A stretch of DNA of 64,000 nucleotides from assembly GCF_000430705.1 (NCBI RefSeq), contig NZ_AUMN01000013.1, forward strand, positions 1-64,000, in the 5' to 3' direction. This document shows positions 52,002-61,880 of this stretch, piece after piece. The stretch's first letter is position 1, and each line of letters opens with the position of its first letter. Below the pieces are notes generated by a model. The model was not told the DNA's origin, searched no databases, and saw nothing but the letters and a program-made list of their open reading frames with translations. The DNA is from Arthrobacter castelli DSM 16402 (GTDB lineage: Bacteria > Actinomycetota > Actinomycetes > Actinomycetales > Micrococcaceae). A program made the translations under genes and the position numbers.

Positions 52002-52817
52002 CTACTCCCGCACGGAACCTTCCAGCATCCCGCGGATGAAATGCCGCTGCAGCAGCAGGTACACGACGACGACGGGCAGCGCCACCAGCACGGCGGCGGC
52101 GGCCAGCAGCGCGGTTTCCTGCACATGCTGACCCTGGAAGAACGCCAGCGCCAACGGTGCGGTGCGCAGGTCCCCGTTGGGTGACATCACCAACGGGATC
52201 AGGAATTCGTTCCAGGTCCACATGAACGTCAGCACCACCAGGGTGACGACGGCCGGCCGTGCCACGGGCAGCAGCACCGAGATCAGCGTGCGGAAGGATC
52301 CCGCGCCGTCCAGGGTGGCTGCTTCAATCAGTGACGTGCTGGAGGCCCGGAAGCTGGCCCGCATCCAGAAGGTGCCGAATGCCACCGATTGGGCGATCTG
52401 CGGCAAGGCGATGGCCCACAGCGTGTTGGTCAGTCCTACGGCGCGGAAGTCGAAGAACAGCGGCACCACGATGGCCTCGGCCGGGACCATGATGCCGAGC
52501 AGGAACAGGTAGAACAGCACCTGGGATCCGCGGAAGGTCATGGTGCCGAAGGCGTAGCCGGCCAGGATGGACAACACGGCCGCGCTGACCACCACGATGG
52601 CGGCGACTGCAACGGAGGTGAGCATATAACTGGAGAAGTTGCCCTGTTGCCAGGCATCGACGAAATTGCCCGGATGCAGCCCCAGGAAACCTCCGCCGGC
52701 GTCGGCGCTTTGTGGCGCGAACGCGTTGGCCAGGATGATCAGCACCGGCCCCAGGGCCATCGCCGCGAACAGGAACAGCACCACGTAGTTCATCAGCCGT
52801 TCGGAACGTGAAATCAT
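52002..52817 (-). CDS. carbohydrate ABC transporter permease (MalG type)
   Basis: A 271-residue permease with six membrane spans. The EAA loop SLIEAATLDGAGSFRTLISVLLPVARPAVV couples it to an ATPase. It overlaps the partner permease by 4 nt. No ATPase gene lies in the operon, so a shared MsmK-like ATPase elsewhere is expected, as is common for sugar systems. Confidence 0.92.
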   Translation of the reverse strand: MISRSERLMNYVVLFLFAAMALGPVLIILANAFAPQSADAGGGFLGLHPGNFVDAWQQGNFSSYMLTSVAVAAIVVVSAAVLSILAGYAFGTMTFRGSQVLFYLFLLGIMVPAEAIVVPLFFDFRAVGLTNTLWAIALPQIAQSVAFGTFWMRASFRASSTSLIEAATLDGAGSFRTLISVLLPVARPAVVTLVVLTFMWTWNEFLIPLVMSPNGDLRTAPLALAFFQGQHVQETALLAAAAVLVALPVVVVYLLLQRHFIRGMLEGSVRE

Positions 52818-53764
52818 GCATCCTCCCGTTCGCCGATCCGGTTCACGGCCAGGTTGATCAAGAAGATCATCACCGTCAGCACGATCGCGATGGCCGCCGC
52901 GGACCCGACCTGGCCGAGTTCAAACGCCCGGCGGAACACTTCATAGGACGGCACCGACGTCGAATTGCCCGGGCCTCCGCCGGTCGTGACGTAGATCAGG
53001 TCGAACGTCTTCAGCGCCGCGATGATGGTCAGCGTCAGTGCCACCACAATCTCTCCGCGCACCGCCGGCAGGGTGACGGCGAAGAACTCCCGCACCGGCC
53101 CCGCGCCATCCAGCCGGGCTGCCTCATACAGGTCCCCCGGGATGCGGCTCATGCCGGCCAGCAGCAACACGGTCACCAGTCCGGTCTGCACCCAGGTTCC
53201 GATCAGTCCCACGGCGGGCAGCGCCAGCAGGTAGTCTCCCAGCCAGGGCCGCGCCAGCTCCTGGAGGCCGAGCGAGGTCAGCACCGAATTGAGGGTGCCG
53301 TCCGGGGCGTAGATCTGCCGCCAGGCGATGGCGACCACGACCAGGGCGATCACCTGCGGCAGGAACACAATGGTGCGGAAGGCGGCCAACCCGCGCACCC
53401 GGGCGCGTTGCAGCACGGCGCCGAGGGCCAGTCCGATGATAACGGGCAGCACGGCGTAAAAGAAGATCAGCACCAGGGCATGCACAAACGAGGCACGCAA
53501 TTCAGGATCGGTCAGCACCTCAACGTAGTTGTCGAAACCAACGAAGGTCGCCAGCGACAACCCGTCCCACTCGTACAGCGAGATCTGCCCGGCACGAATC
53601 AGCGGATACAGCAGGAACGCCGCATAGGCCACAAAGGCCGGCAGCAGGTACAGATACGGCGTGAGTCCGGACCGTGAATTCACTGATGGGCGACGGCGAC
53701 GGCGCTGCCGGGCCACGCCGGCCGCGGCGCCCAACTCAGCTGCCTGAGTTGATGAACTCTTCAT
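52814..53764 (-). CDS. carbohydrate ABC transporter permease (MalF type)
   Basis: A 316-residue permease. An Arg-rich cytoplasmic N-terminus (ARQRRRRRPS) leads to the first span PYLYLLPAFVAYAAFLLYPLIRAGQISLYEW, and the EAA loop is GDLYEAARLDGAGPVREFFAVTLPAVRG. Its 5' end overlaps the 3' end of the binding-protein gene by 29 nt if ATG 53764 is used; an internal GTG or later start is possible. Partner of the MalG-type permease. Confidence 0.9.
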   Translation of the reverse strand: MKSSSTQAAELGAAAGVARQRRRRRPSVNSRSGLTPYLYLLPAFVAYAAFLLYPLIRAGQISLYEWDGLSLATFVGFDNYVEVLTDPELRASFVHALVLIFFYAVLPVIIGLALGAVLQRARVRGLAAFRTIVFLPQVIALVVVAIAWRQIYAPDGTLNSVLTSLGLQELARPWLGDYLLALPAVGLIGTWVQTGLVTVLLLAGMSRIPGDLYEAARLDGAGPVREFFAVTLPAVRGEIVVALTLTIIAALKTFDLIYVTTGGGPGNSTSVPSYEVFRRAFELGQVGSAAAIAIVLTVMIFLINLAVNRIGEREDA

Positions 53765-55115
53765 AATCGGCTTGCGCCTTCTGCAGGAATTCTTTGGCGG
53801 TCAGGCGGCCGGCGATCAGCCCTTGCAACCCGGCTCCGAGGGTCTCTGCCATGGTGGGGGTTGCGTAATCGAGGTACGGCAGGATACTTCCCTCAGTGGT
53901 GACTTCGCCGTACACCTCGAAGACATCCTTCAGTACGCCTGACTCCGGCGCATAGGAGGCTGTGTCCAGCACGGGGACGTTGCCGGTGTCGGCGAGGACC
54001 TGCATTGCCTCATCGGAGGTGATGAAGTCGATGTATGCCGCGGCGGCGTCGGGATGGTCGCTGCCGCTGGTGATGGCGAAAGGCAGGCCGGTGCCACCGG
54101 TGGTGACCGGCGGGTCCCCGGCCTCGACCGGCGGCGGAGCCATGAAGCCGACATTGCTGCCCATTTCGCTGTCCAGCCCGGCGGCCAGCCACGAGCCGGC
54201 GACCAGGAACACGCCCTCGCCTGAGGCGAACTGGTTCCAGGCATCGTTGTAGGCCGTGCCGTTGGGAGCCTTGCCCAGGTAGCCTTTGGCGGCCCAGCGT
54301 CCCAGCTGCTTGGCGGCCTGGCGGTTTTCCGGCGTCGTCCAGGAGACGCCCTCATTGCCCAGCGCCAACGTCGTAATCACATCGACGGGCACGTGGGCTC
54401 CCTGCACCGGGCCAAACACGTGCAGCGCCGGCCACTGCTCCAGGTTGCCCAGATTGATCGGCACTTCCCCGGCCTTCTTCGCCGTGGCCAGGGCATCCTC
54501 GAACTCCGCCCAGGTCTTCGGCGGCTCGAGGCCCAGCTTGTCCAGTTTGCTCTTGGAATAGAAGATCCCCACGACTTCGCCCACTTGGGGCAGCCCGTAG
54601 AGATTGCCTTCACCGAAGGTTTTCCCGTCCGCACTGTAGGTCGAGTACTGCAGGATCGACTCCGGGTAGCGGTCCTTCCAGCCGTACGCTTCGGCGTACG
54701 GCTCCAGGCTGATGATCTGGTTGGCCTTGACGAAGGCTCCCATATCGGACCGACCGTTGTTGGCCTGCACGACGTCGGGAGCGTCTTTACCGGACAGAGC
54801 CAGCCGCAGGGTGGTGCCCAGATCATCGAAGGATTGGGAGTTCCGGTCGATGGTGACGTTGGGATATTTCTCTTCGAAGGCGGCATTGAGCCGGGTGATC
54901 TGCTTGTTCTGCCCGCCGCGCACCTCCTGGTCCCACACCGACAGGGTGATCTCGCCCAGGCTGGCGATATCGGTGGTGACCTCCGCGCCGCCGGCGGAGG
55001 TTTCCTGGCTCGATTCGATGTTCGACCCCGGCGTACAGGCTGACAGGGCCAGGGTGGAAACCGCCGCCAAGGACACGACCTTGGCGATGGGGCTGGGCTG
55101 GCGTTTCATTGGCAC
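53736..55115 (-). CDS. sugar-binding lipoprotein of ABC transporter
   Basis: A 459-residue family 1 extracellular solute-binding protein. Lipobox LALSAC at about residues 20-25; then ITLSVWDQEVRGGQNKQITRLNAAFEEKYPNVTI, NLYGLPQVGEVVGIFYSKSKLDKLG and GTGLPFAITSGSDHPDAAAAYIDFIT. Such proteins bind mono- or oligosaccharides or polyols. Adjacent to the inositol genes, so inositol or a glycosylated inositol is a candidate; not provable here. Confidence 0.92.
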   Translation of the reverse strand: MPMKRQPSPIAKVVSLAAVSTLALSACTPGSNIESSQETSAGGAEVTTDIASLGEITLSVWDQEVRGGQNKQITRLNAAFEEKYPNVTIDRNSQSFDDLGTTLRLALSGKDAPDVVQANNGRSDMGAFVKANQIISLEPYAEAYGWKDRYPESILQYSTYSADGKTFGEGNLYGLPQVGEVVGIFYSKSKLDKLGLEPPKTWAEFEDALATAKKAGEVPINLGNLEQWPALHVFGPVQGAHVPVDVITTLALGNEGVSWTTPENRQAAKQLGRWAAKGYLGKAPNGTAYNDAWNQFASGEGVFLVAGSWLAAGLDSEMGSNVGFMAPPPVEAGDPPVTTGGTGLPFAITSGSDHPDAAAAYIDFITSDEAMQVLADTGNVPVLDTASYAPESGVLKDVFEVYGEVTTEGSILPYLDYATPTMAETLGAGLQGLIAGRLTAKEFLQKAQADYEEFINSGS

Positions 55116-55220
55116 TCCTCGGTTTACTCCATTTCATTGTCGCGCAGAAACGCCGGACGATGGTGGATCAGCGCCAGTGTTCCGGCCACTGTACTCATGG
55201 CAACCAGCAGCGGGGCATAG

Positions 55221-55258
55221 AAAAACCCCGGGACCCGGCGATGCCGGCTCCCGGGGTT
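55221..55258 (-). terminator. rho-independent terminator of sucCD
   Basis: On the minus strand, arms 55258-55249 and 55233-55224 form a 10-bp GC-rich stem; after one mismatch a 5-bp inner stem (55247-55243 with 55239-55235) closes a 3-nt loop. A run of five Ts (55225-55221) follows at once. It lies 20 nt after the sucD stop. Confidence 0.9.
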
Positions 55259-55277
55259 CTCTGTGCCCCGTTGGACG

Positions 55278-56180
55278 TCAGGACCCCTGGACGATATTGC
55301 GCAGCAGCTGGGCAGTCTCGGACGGCGTCTTGCCGACCTTGACGCCGGCGGCCTCAAGCGCTTCCTTCTTCGCGGATGCGGTTCCGGCGGATCCGGAGAC
55401 GATGGCGCCGGCATGGCCCATCGTCTTGCCCTCAGGCGCGGTGAACCCTGCGACGTAGCCGACGACCGGTTTGGACATGTTCGCCTTGATGTAGTCGGCG
55501 GCGCGTTCCTCGGCATCGCCTCCGATTTCGCCGATCATCACGACGGCCTCGGTCTCCGGGTCGGCTTCGAATGCAGCCAGGGCGCCGATATGGGTGGTGC
55601 CGACCACCGGGTCGCCGCCAATGCCGATGGCGGTGGAGAAGCCCAGGTCACGCAATTCGTACATCATCTGGTAGGTCAGCGTGCCGGACTTGGAAACCAG
55701 CCCGATCGGTCCCTTGCCCGTGATGTTCGCCGGGGTAATGCCGGCCAGCGACTCTTCCGGGGTGATGATGCCGGGACAGTTCGGGCCGATGATGCGGGTG
55801 ATCTGGTTGCCGTCGGCGTCGACCTTCGACTGTGCCAGTGCCCAGAACTCGGCGGTGTCCTGCACCGGTACGCCCTCGGTAATGACGACGACGAGGCCGA
55901 TGCCGGCTTCGATCGCCTCCTCGACGGCGCTCTTGGTGAAGGCCGGCGGGACGAAGACGACTGACACGTTGGCGCCGGTTTCCTCCATGGCCTCGGCCAC
56001 TTTGCCGTAGACGGGCAGTTCCGTCTCACCGTGGGTGACAGTGGTTCCTGCCTTGCGGGCGTTGACGCCACCGACAATGTTGGAGCCGGCCTTGAGCATC
56101 AGCGCCGTGTGCTTGGACCCTTCACCGCCGGTGATGCCCTGGACGATGATCTTGGAGTCGTTGTTCAAGAAGATTGACAT
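55278..56180 (-). CDS. sucD: succinyl-CoA synthetase alpha subunit
   Basis: A 300-residue subunit of the TCA-cycle ligase making succinate, ATP and CoA. CoA-binding Rossmann domain [13 protein letters not shown]; active-site phosphohistidine in [13 protein letters not shown]. Other family blocks: [27 protein letters not shown]. Follows sucC by 32 nt in one operon and ends in a strong terminator. Confidence 0.97.
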   Translation of the reverse strand: MSIFLNNDSKIIVQGITGGEGSKHTALMLKAGSNIVGGVNARKAGTTVTHGETELPVYGKVAEAMEETGANVSVVFVPPAFTKSAVEEAIEAGIGLVVVITEGVPVQDTAEFWALAQSKVDADGNQITRIIGPNCPGIITPEESLAGITPANITGKGPIGLVSKSGTLTYQMMYELRDLGFSTAIGIGGDPVVGTTHIGALAAFEADPETEAVVMIGEIGGDAEERAADYIKANMSKPVVGYVAGFTAPEGKTMGHAGAIVSGSAGTASAKKEALEAAGVKVGKTPSETAQLLRNIVQGS

Positions 56181-56212
56181 GTGTTTGGTTCCTTAGATCT
56201 CGACCGGCTCGA

Positions 56213-57382
56213 TCAGCGAGCGGAGAAAGCGAGCTCGGCGGCCTTGTCGGCGCCCTCGTCCATGGTTTGGGCCAGTGTGACCAGCGGGTGGTTGGCATCG
56301 GACAGAATCCGGCGGCCCTCTTCGACGTTATTGCCATCCAGCCGGACAACCAGCGGCTTGTTCGCCTCGTCGCCGAGGATCTTCAGCGCACTGACGATGC
56401 CGTTGGCCACGGCGTCGCAGGCGGTGATGCCACCGAAGACGTTGACGAACACACTCTTGACCTGGTCGTCATTGAGGATGACGTCGAGTCCTGCGGCCAT
56501 GATCTCGGCCGAGGCGCCCCCGCCGATGTCCAGGAAGTTGGCCGGTGCCGCATCCCCGTGTTTCTCGCCGGCGTAGGCGACAACGTCGAGAGTGGACATG
56601 ACCAGTCCGGCTCCGTTGCCAATGATTCCCACTTCGCCGTCGAGCTTGACGTAGTTCAGGCCCGCGGCCTTTGCCTTGGCTTCCAGCGGATCCGCGGACT
56701 CTTTGTCCTCCAGCTCCGCGTGATCTTCATGGCGGAAGGCGGCATTCTCGTCGATGGTGACCTTGCCGTCGAGGGCAATGATCGTGCCATCGCCGGTCTT
56801 CACCAGCGGGTTGACCTCGACCAGCGTGGTGTCTTCGGCGGTGAAAACATCCCACAGCTTGACGATGGTGTTGATGATTCCTTCGCGGACATCGGCCTCG
56901 AACCCGGCTGCCTCGACGATTTCGGCCGCCTTGGCCGCATCGACGCCTTTGCCGGGGTCGATGGCGATCTTCGCCAGCGCCTCGGGACGCTCCTCGGCCA
57001 GCTGCTCGATCTCCACGCCGCCTTCGACGGAGCACAGTGCCAGGTAGTTGCGGTTGGCCCGGTCCAGCAGGATGGAAAAGTAGTACTCCTCGGCGATGTC
57101 CGCGCCCTGGGCGATCATCACCTGATGGACGGTGTGGCCCTTGATGTCCATCCCCAGAATGTCAGTGGCATACTGGAATGCTTCGTCAGCGCTCTTGGCA
57201 ACTTTGACGCCGCCGGCCTTGCCGCGGCCACCCACCTTCACCTGGGCTTTGACGACAACGACTCCGCCGATTTTTTCGGCAGCCGCTTTGGCTTCTTCGG
57301 GGGTATGGGCCACGATCCCAGCAAGCACGGGCACACCGTGTGCTTCGAATAGATCGCGTGCCTGGTATTCAAACAGGTCCAC
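56213..57382 (-). CDS. sucC: succinyl-CoA synthetase beta subunit
   Basis: A 389-residue ATP-grasp subunit. [59 protein letters not shown] and [23 protein letters not shown] are all standard. Binds nucleotide and succinate and partners SucD. Full length, no oddities. Confidence 0.97.
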   Translation of the reverse strand: MDLFEYQARDLFEAHGVPVLAGIVAHTPEEAKAAAEKIGGVVVVKAQVKVGGRGKAGGVKVAKSADEAFQYATDILGMDIKGHTVHQVMIAQGADIAEEYYFSILLDRANRNYLALCSVEGGVEIEQLAEERPEALAKIAIDPGKGVDAAKAAEIVEAAGFEADVREGIINTIVKLWDVFTAEDTTLVEVNPLVKTGDGTIIALDGKVTIDENAAFRHEDHAELEDKESADPLEAKAKAAGLNYVKLDGEVGIIGNGAGLVMSTLDVVAYAGEKHGDAAPANFLDIGGGASAEIMAAGLDVILNDDQVKSVFVNVFGGITACDAVANGIVSALKILGDEANKPLVVRLDGNNVEEGRRILSDANHPLVTLAQTMDEGADKAAELAFSAR

Positions 57383-57551
57383 GGATTTACTGTCCTTCTA
57401 CGTCGAAGTCGATGGTTAGTTCCACAGGGAACAATAGTTCAGTCTGGCGCGCAGCCGGTCCTACATTACCGCTTTCGTGAGTAACCACACAGTTCTATAT
57501 GTTGTAGAAAAGCTGGTTCCTGCGCTAAGCAGCCGCGGCCGAGGCCGACTC

Positions 57552-59219
57552 TTAGCGGTGGGTTCCGGCAGCGGCGCGGTGCCTCAGGACCACAAAGGAC
57601 GCAGCGCCCACCAGCACCAGCAGTCCCAGCAGCAATGGCAAGACCACCACTCGGGAGTCGGCCTGAGCAGCAGCGGCCTCCTCACCGGCGTCGTCGGCCA
57701 GCTGCTCCGGCGGAGCGAGTTGTGCACTGTCAGCGGAGTTAATCGGAACGGCCTCACCGTCGCTGAGGACCGTTATGGTCATCTGCTGCTTCGCCGTCGA
57801 TCCGTACCGGTCGGTGCTGACGATGGTGAAGGTGTATACACCCGCGGCTTCCGGCTTCGGCGTGCCGGTCAGCACACCGCCATCCAAGTGCATCCCGGCC
57901 GGCAGGTTTCCGACTTGGCTGCCGCCATGTCCGGCACCAGCTCCGCCTTCGCTGTCGGCCACCGACTGGGTCACCGGTCCAACACCCTGCAGTCTCGACG
58001 ATCCCCTCAGCACATCGGCCACCGAGATCGAGTCCCCCGCGGGCCAGGGGGCCGTCTTCAGGGACGGGTTGCCTCCGCCTGTTCCGCTCAATTCGGAACC
58101 GGCGACCGTATAGGTAAACGGCCCCGACCCACCGTCAGTATGCAATGCCACGGCCTTATATGGTTCGCCCGCCTGCGCCGGCTCCAGCGGCGGCATCTCG
58201 ATGTCGACGTCACGCGCTTCGATCCTGATGGTGTAGCTCTGCATCGAACTCTGATGCTTCGTAAAGTACTCAACGGTGAACGAGTACGTCCCGACGTGCT
58301 GGGCGGTACCGGCAATTTCGCCGGTCTCCGAGTCCAGCATGAGTCCCGGCGGAAGTTCGCCGGAGACGACCCTGTACTTTCCATCCCCGTCGACGCCCTC
58401 CAGTTCGGCGGACACCTGGGATCCGGCGAGGACACTGGCGGTCTTGCTGCTGCCGGGCACCAGCACCAGCTTTTCCACCTTCGGCTCGGTGCCGGCGTCG
58501 CCTGACTTATCATTGCCGCCGCCCGACGGCGTCGTTGGCATTGTGGTCTCTGCGCCGCCCGGGCCGGCGCCCCCGCTGCTGCCGCCGTTGTCCGGGACCG
58601 GGGCGTCGGAGGGCACATCGACCGTTGGATAATCGGGCTCCGGGCTGTCGGATGGCGTCGGCTGCGGGGGTGGCGACGGCGAAGTCGGGCCGGTGTTCGT
58701 TCCGCCATCGGATGAGCCGGTTCCTGCACCACTTCCGTTGCCACCGTCTCCGCTGCCGCCGGTTCCACCATCGTTGGTGCCACTGCCGTCATCTGCAGGA
58801 CTGTCGTTGCCGGTTCCATCATCGGCGGTGCCGCCGCCGTCACCGGTGGCGCCGTCGTCGTTCCCGCCGTCACTCGCACCGTCGTCGTTGGTGGAACCAT
58901 CGTTGGTGGAGCCGTCGCCATTTGCGCCGCCGCCGCCGCCGTCGTTGCCGCCCTCTCCGGGCGTGCTGTCGGCGCCGCCATCCCCGCCCGGCTCCGTGGC
59001 CTGCCCGCCGCCGGATGTATCGCCTGGTGAAGGGGGCGAACTTTCCAAACCACCCACGGGGACGTTCACCGATTCGTCGCTCGAACTGGCGCCGGCGGGC
59101 GAGGCCATGGACGTCGCCGCGGCGGGCGCCGAGGCATGCCAAACGAGGCCCATTGCCATCACAAGAAGTGACAGCAAGATCGCATACCATACAGGCATGC
59201 GCTCCGCCGAGCGGTACAT
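57552..59219 (-). CDS. surface protein with low-complexity region and He_PIG domains
   Basis: A 555-residue predicted cell-surface protein. N-terminal signal/anchor (about 9-35), then ~170 residues of Gly/Asp/Ser/Asn-rich repeats (blocks such as DGGNDDGATGDGGG), a Pro-rich linker, and two putative Ig (He_PIG) domains: LPPGLMLDSETGEIAGTAQHVGTYSFTVE and LPAGMHLDGGVLTGTPKPEAAGVYTFTIVSTD. A C-terminal span VVVLPLLLGLLVLVGAASFVVL followed by basic residues anchors it; no LPXTG is seen. Likely an adhesin or stalk-like protein. Codon use follows the neighbours. Confidence 0.82.
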   Translation of the reverse strand: MYRSAERMPVWYAILLSLLVMAMGLVWHASAPAAATSMASPAGASSSDESVNVPVGGLESSPPSPGDTSGGGQATEPGGDGGADSTPGEGGNDGGGGGANGDGSTNDGSTNDDGASDGGNDDGATGDGGGTADDGTGNDSPADDGSGTNDGGTGGSGDGGNGSGAGTGSSDGGTNTGPTSPSPPPQPTPSDSPEPDYPTVDVPSDAPVPDNGGSSGGAGPGGAETTMPTTPSGGGNDKSGDAGTEPKVEKLVLVPGSSKTASVLAGSQVSAELEGVDGDGKYRVVSGELPPGLMLDSETGEIAGTAQHVGTYSFTVEYFTKHQSSMQSYTIRIEARDVDIEMPPLEPAQAGEPYKAVALHTDGGSGPFTYTVAGSELSGTGGGNPSLKTAPWPAGDSISVADVLRGSSRLQGVGPVTQSVADSEGGAGAGHGGSQVGNLPAGMHLDGGVLTGTPKPEAAGVYTFTIVSTDRYGSTAKQQMTITVLSDGEAVPINSADSAQLAPPEQLADDAGEEAAAAQADSRVVVLPLLLGLLVLVGAASFVVLRHRAAAGTHR

Positions 59220-59297
59220 TGTCTTTCCCCTGTGCGAGTGAATTCCTGGTGCGAGGTGCCTGGAAAGGCGCTTCTTATTCAGTTGGTGCCGTTATAT

Positions 59298-61700
59298 TCA
59301 GGTGGTGCTGGAGACTGACCCCTCGACCTTGCTCAGCGGCGCATACCGGAGCAAGAGACGCTTCTCCCCTTCGTCAAACTTTACCTTGGCGACGGTCTTG
59401 TCTCCAGATCCTTCCAAGGATATAACAATTCCATTACCAAAGCTGCTATGACTCACTTTATCCCCGGTTGTCAAGGCCGGGATTTCCTTGTTTGGCTGCA
59501 CCCGCCCGGCCGCCGGTGCGGATCGGGCGCCTGAGCCGCCCGCAGCGCCTGCTCCCCAGTAGGAACCGCCGGACTGGTCTCGTCCGGATGTGGCGCCCCA
59601 ACCACTGCCGGCCAGGTTCCGGACTTTGCCTTCACGCTTCCACTGGACCAGCTCCTGCGGCACTTCCTCAATGAACTGGCTGGCCGGGTTGAACTGGCTC
59701 TGGCCCCACATACTCCGCCGTTCAGACCGTGTGAGGTAAAGCCGCTGGCGTGCCCGCGTCAGCCCGACGTACGCCAGCCGGCGCTCCTCGGCCAGCTCAG
59801 CGGGGTCGGCCATGGACCGCTGATGAGGGAAGATACCGTGCTCCAGCCCGGTGAGGAACACCACCGGGAATTCCAGTCCCTTTGCGGTGTGCAAGGTCAT
59901 CAGCGTGACCACTCCCTGGCGCCTGGCTTCTTCGGCCTGCGCCGCGATTTCCTCCTCCGTGGCGCCGTCGGCCGGCTGATCCGGGATCTGGTCGGCGTCG
60001 GCCACCAGCGACACCTGCTCCAGGAACGCCCCCAGCGTTCCGTCCGGGTTGTCCTGTTCATACTCACGGACAACTGCCACCAATTCGGCCAGGTTCTCCA
60101 CCCGGGATTCGTCCTGCGGGTCGGTGCTCTGCCGCAGCCCGGCCAGGTATCCGGTCTGTTCCAGCACGGCTTCCAACGCCGCTGCCGCTCCCGATCCGTC
60201 GGCCACTTCCCGGAGGTCGTCGAGCAGTTTGACGAAGGAGGTGACCGCCTTGATGGCCCGGGTCGCCAATGGCGGCGCTTCGTCGCACCGGCGCATAGCC
60301 TCCATGAAGCTGATGCGTTCCCGTTCCGACAGTGCCACCAAGGCACCTTCGGCCCGGTCGCCGATGCCGCGCTTGGGCTCGTTCAGGATCCGGCGCAGAT
60401 TCACGACGTCGTCCGGGTTCACCAGCACGCGAAGGTAGGCCAGCGCGTCCTTGATTTCTTTCCGTTCGTAGAAGCGGGTGCCTCCCACCACCTTGTACGG
60501 CAATCCCACGCGCATCAGGATTTCCTCCAGCGAACGGGACTGCGCGTTGGTGCGATAGAAGATGGCTATATCTCCCGGACGTACGCCGTCTTCATCCTGC
60601 AGCCGGTCGATTTCCTCAGTGATGAAACGTGCCTCTTCATGCTCGTTCTCACCGACGTAGCCGATGATCCCTTCCCCTTCACCCTCGGCGGTCCAGAGGC
60701 GTTTCACGGGCCGGTCCGGGTTGCGGGAAATGACGGCGTTGGCGGCGGACAGAATGGTCTGGCTGGAACGGTAATTCTGTTCCAGCAGGATGGTCCGTGC
60801 GTCCGGATAATCTTTCTCGAATTCGACGATGTTCCGCACATCGGCGCCCCGGAAGGCATAGATGGACTGGTCAGAGTCGCCGACCACCGTCAATTCCGAG
60901 CGGTCCGTGGCCTCTGCGGCGCCGACGAGTTCGCGCACCAACGCGTATTGGGCGTGGTTGGTGTCCTGGTATTCGTCGACCAGCACATGGCGGAAACGAC
61001 GGCGGTAGGAGTCGGCAATTGCCGGAAAGGCCCGGAACATGTATACGGTCTGGGCAATCAGATCGTCGAAATCCATCGCGTTGGCCGCCCGCAGCCGTTG
61101 GGTGTACCCCTTGTAGACCTCCGCGACCGCCTGCTCAAACGGGTCCGCGTAGTTGGCCGAGGAGGCGAAATCGTCGTCGTCAATCAGTTCATTCTTCAGC
61201 GCCGAGATCTTGTGCTGGATGGTCCGCGGCGTGAACCGTTTGGAATCCAACTCGTGCTGTTTGGCCACCTGGGTGATCAGCCGGAGGGAATCGGCTGCAT
61301 CGTAGATAGAGAAGTTGGAATTGATTCCAATGCTCTTGGCCTCTCGCCGGAGGATACGCACGCAGGAGGAGTGGAACGTGGAGATCCACATATTGTTGGC
61401 GGCCCCGCCGACCAGCGAACCGATACGTTCACGCATTTCCGCAGCGGCCTTGTTGGTGAAGGTAATGGCCAGGACCTCGCCCGACCGGGCCCGGTGCGTC
61501 GCCAGCAGGTAGGCGATGCGGTGGCTGAGCACCCGTGTCTTTCCGGATCCCGCGCCGGCGACAATCAGCAGCGGCGAGCCCGCGTGCTTGACGGCCTCCT
61601 CCTGTTGCGGGTTCATACCGGCCAACAGCTCATGCTGAGTGGGCAAGGGTGCCCCCTGCCGGGCGTCGGGCTCTGCCAGTTCCGAGTAGAGAGAATTCAT
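59298..61700 (-). CDS. pcrA: ATP-dependent DNA helicase PcrA/UvrD
   Basis: An 800-residue superfamily 1A 3'-5' helicase in repair and plasmid/replication housekeeping. Walker A VAGAGSGKTRVL (about 48-59), motif II VLVDEYQDTN, VVGDSDQSIYAFRGA, and motif VI YVGLTRARQRLYLTRSERR. The C-terminal tail ends in a Tudor-like GDKVSHSSFGNGIVISLEGSGDKTVAKVKFDEGEKRLLL, typical of PcrA. Start ATG 61700. No truncation. Confidence 0.96.
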   Translation of the reverse strand: MNSLYSELAEPDARQGAPLPTQHELLAGMNPQQEEAVKHAGSPLLIVAGAGSGKTRVLSHRIAYLLATHRARSGEVLAITFTNKAAAEMRERIGSLVGGAANNMWISTFHSSCVRILRREAKSIGINSNFSIYDAADSLRLITQVAKQHELDSKRFTPRTIQHKISALKNELIDDDDFASSANYADPFEQAVAEVYKGYTQRLRAANAMDFDDLIAQTVYMFRAFPAIADSYRRRFRHVLVDEYQDTNHAQYALVRELVGAAEATDRSELTVVGDSDQSIYAFRGADVRNIVEFEKDYPDARTILLEQNYRSSQTILSAANAVISRNPDRPVKRLWTAEGEGEGIIGYVGENEHEEARFITEEIDRLQDEDGVRPGDIAIFYRTNAQSRSLEEILMRVGLPYKVVGGTRFYERKEIKDALAYLRVLVNPDDVVNLRRILNEPKRGIGDRAEGALVALSERERISFMEAMRRCDEAPPLATRAIKAVTSFVKLLDDLREVADGSGAAAALEAVLEQTGYLAGLRQSTDPQDESRVENLAELVAVVREYEQDNPDGTLGAFLEQVSLVADADQIPDQPADGATEEEIAAQAEEARRQGVVTLMTLHTAKGLEFPVVFLTGLEHGIFPHQRSMADPAELAEERRLAYVGLTRARQRLYLTRSERRSMWGQSQFNPASQFIEEVPQELVQWKREGKVRNLAGSGWGATSGRDQSGGSYWGAGAAGGSGARSAPAAGRVQPNKEIPALTTGDKVSHSSFGNGIVISLEGSGDKTVAKVKFDEGEKRLLLRYAPLSKVEGSVSSTT

Positions 61701-61809
61701 GGTGCTTTAAGTCTAGGCGCTGCCGGTGACAGAACCTTATCCGCCGCTCGTGGCGGACGGCTTTGAGCTGATGGCGAAGTATCCGCCGACGGAACCCCTG
61801 AGGCTTAAC

Positions 61810-61850
61810 GAGGTGGAGCCGGCGGACATTCGGCCCGCCGGCTCCACCTC
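61810..61850 (-). terminator. hairpin between the permease gene and pcrA
   Basis: A perfect 16-bp stem (61810-61825 with 61835-61850) and 9-nt loop, 31 nt after the permease stop on the minus strand and before pcrA. It probably ends the permease transcript; the T run is short. Confidence 0.75.
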
Positions 61851-61880
61851 TTCACTCCTGTTCAGCAGCGTCTCAGTGTG

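Noticed and set aside
59823-61766. 647-codon open frame opposite pcrA
   Set aside because: Shadow of a helicase with all motifs intact.
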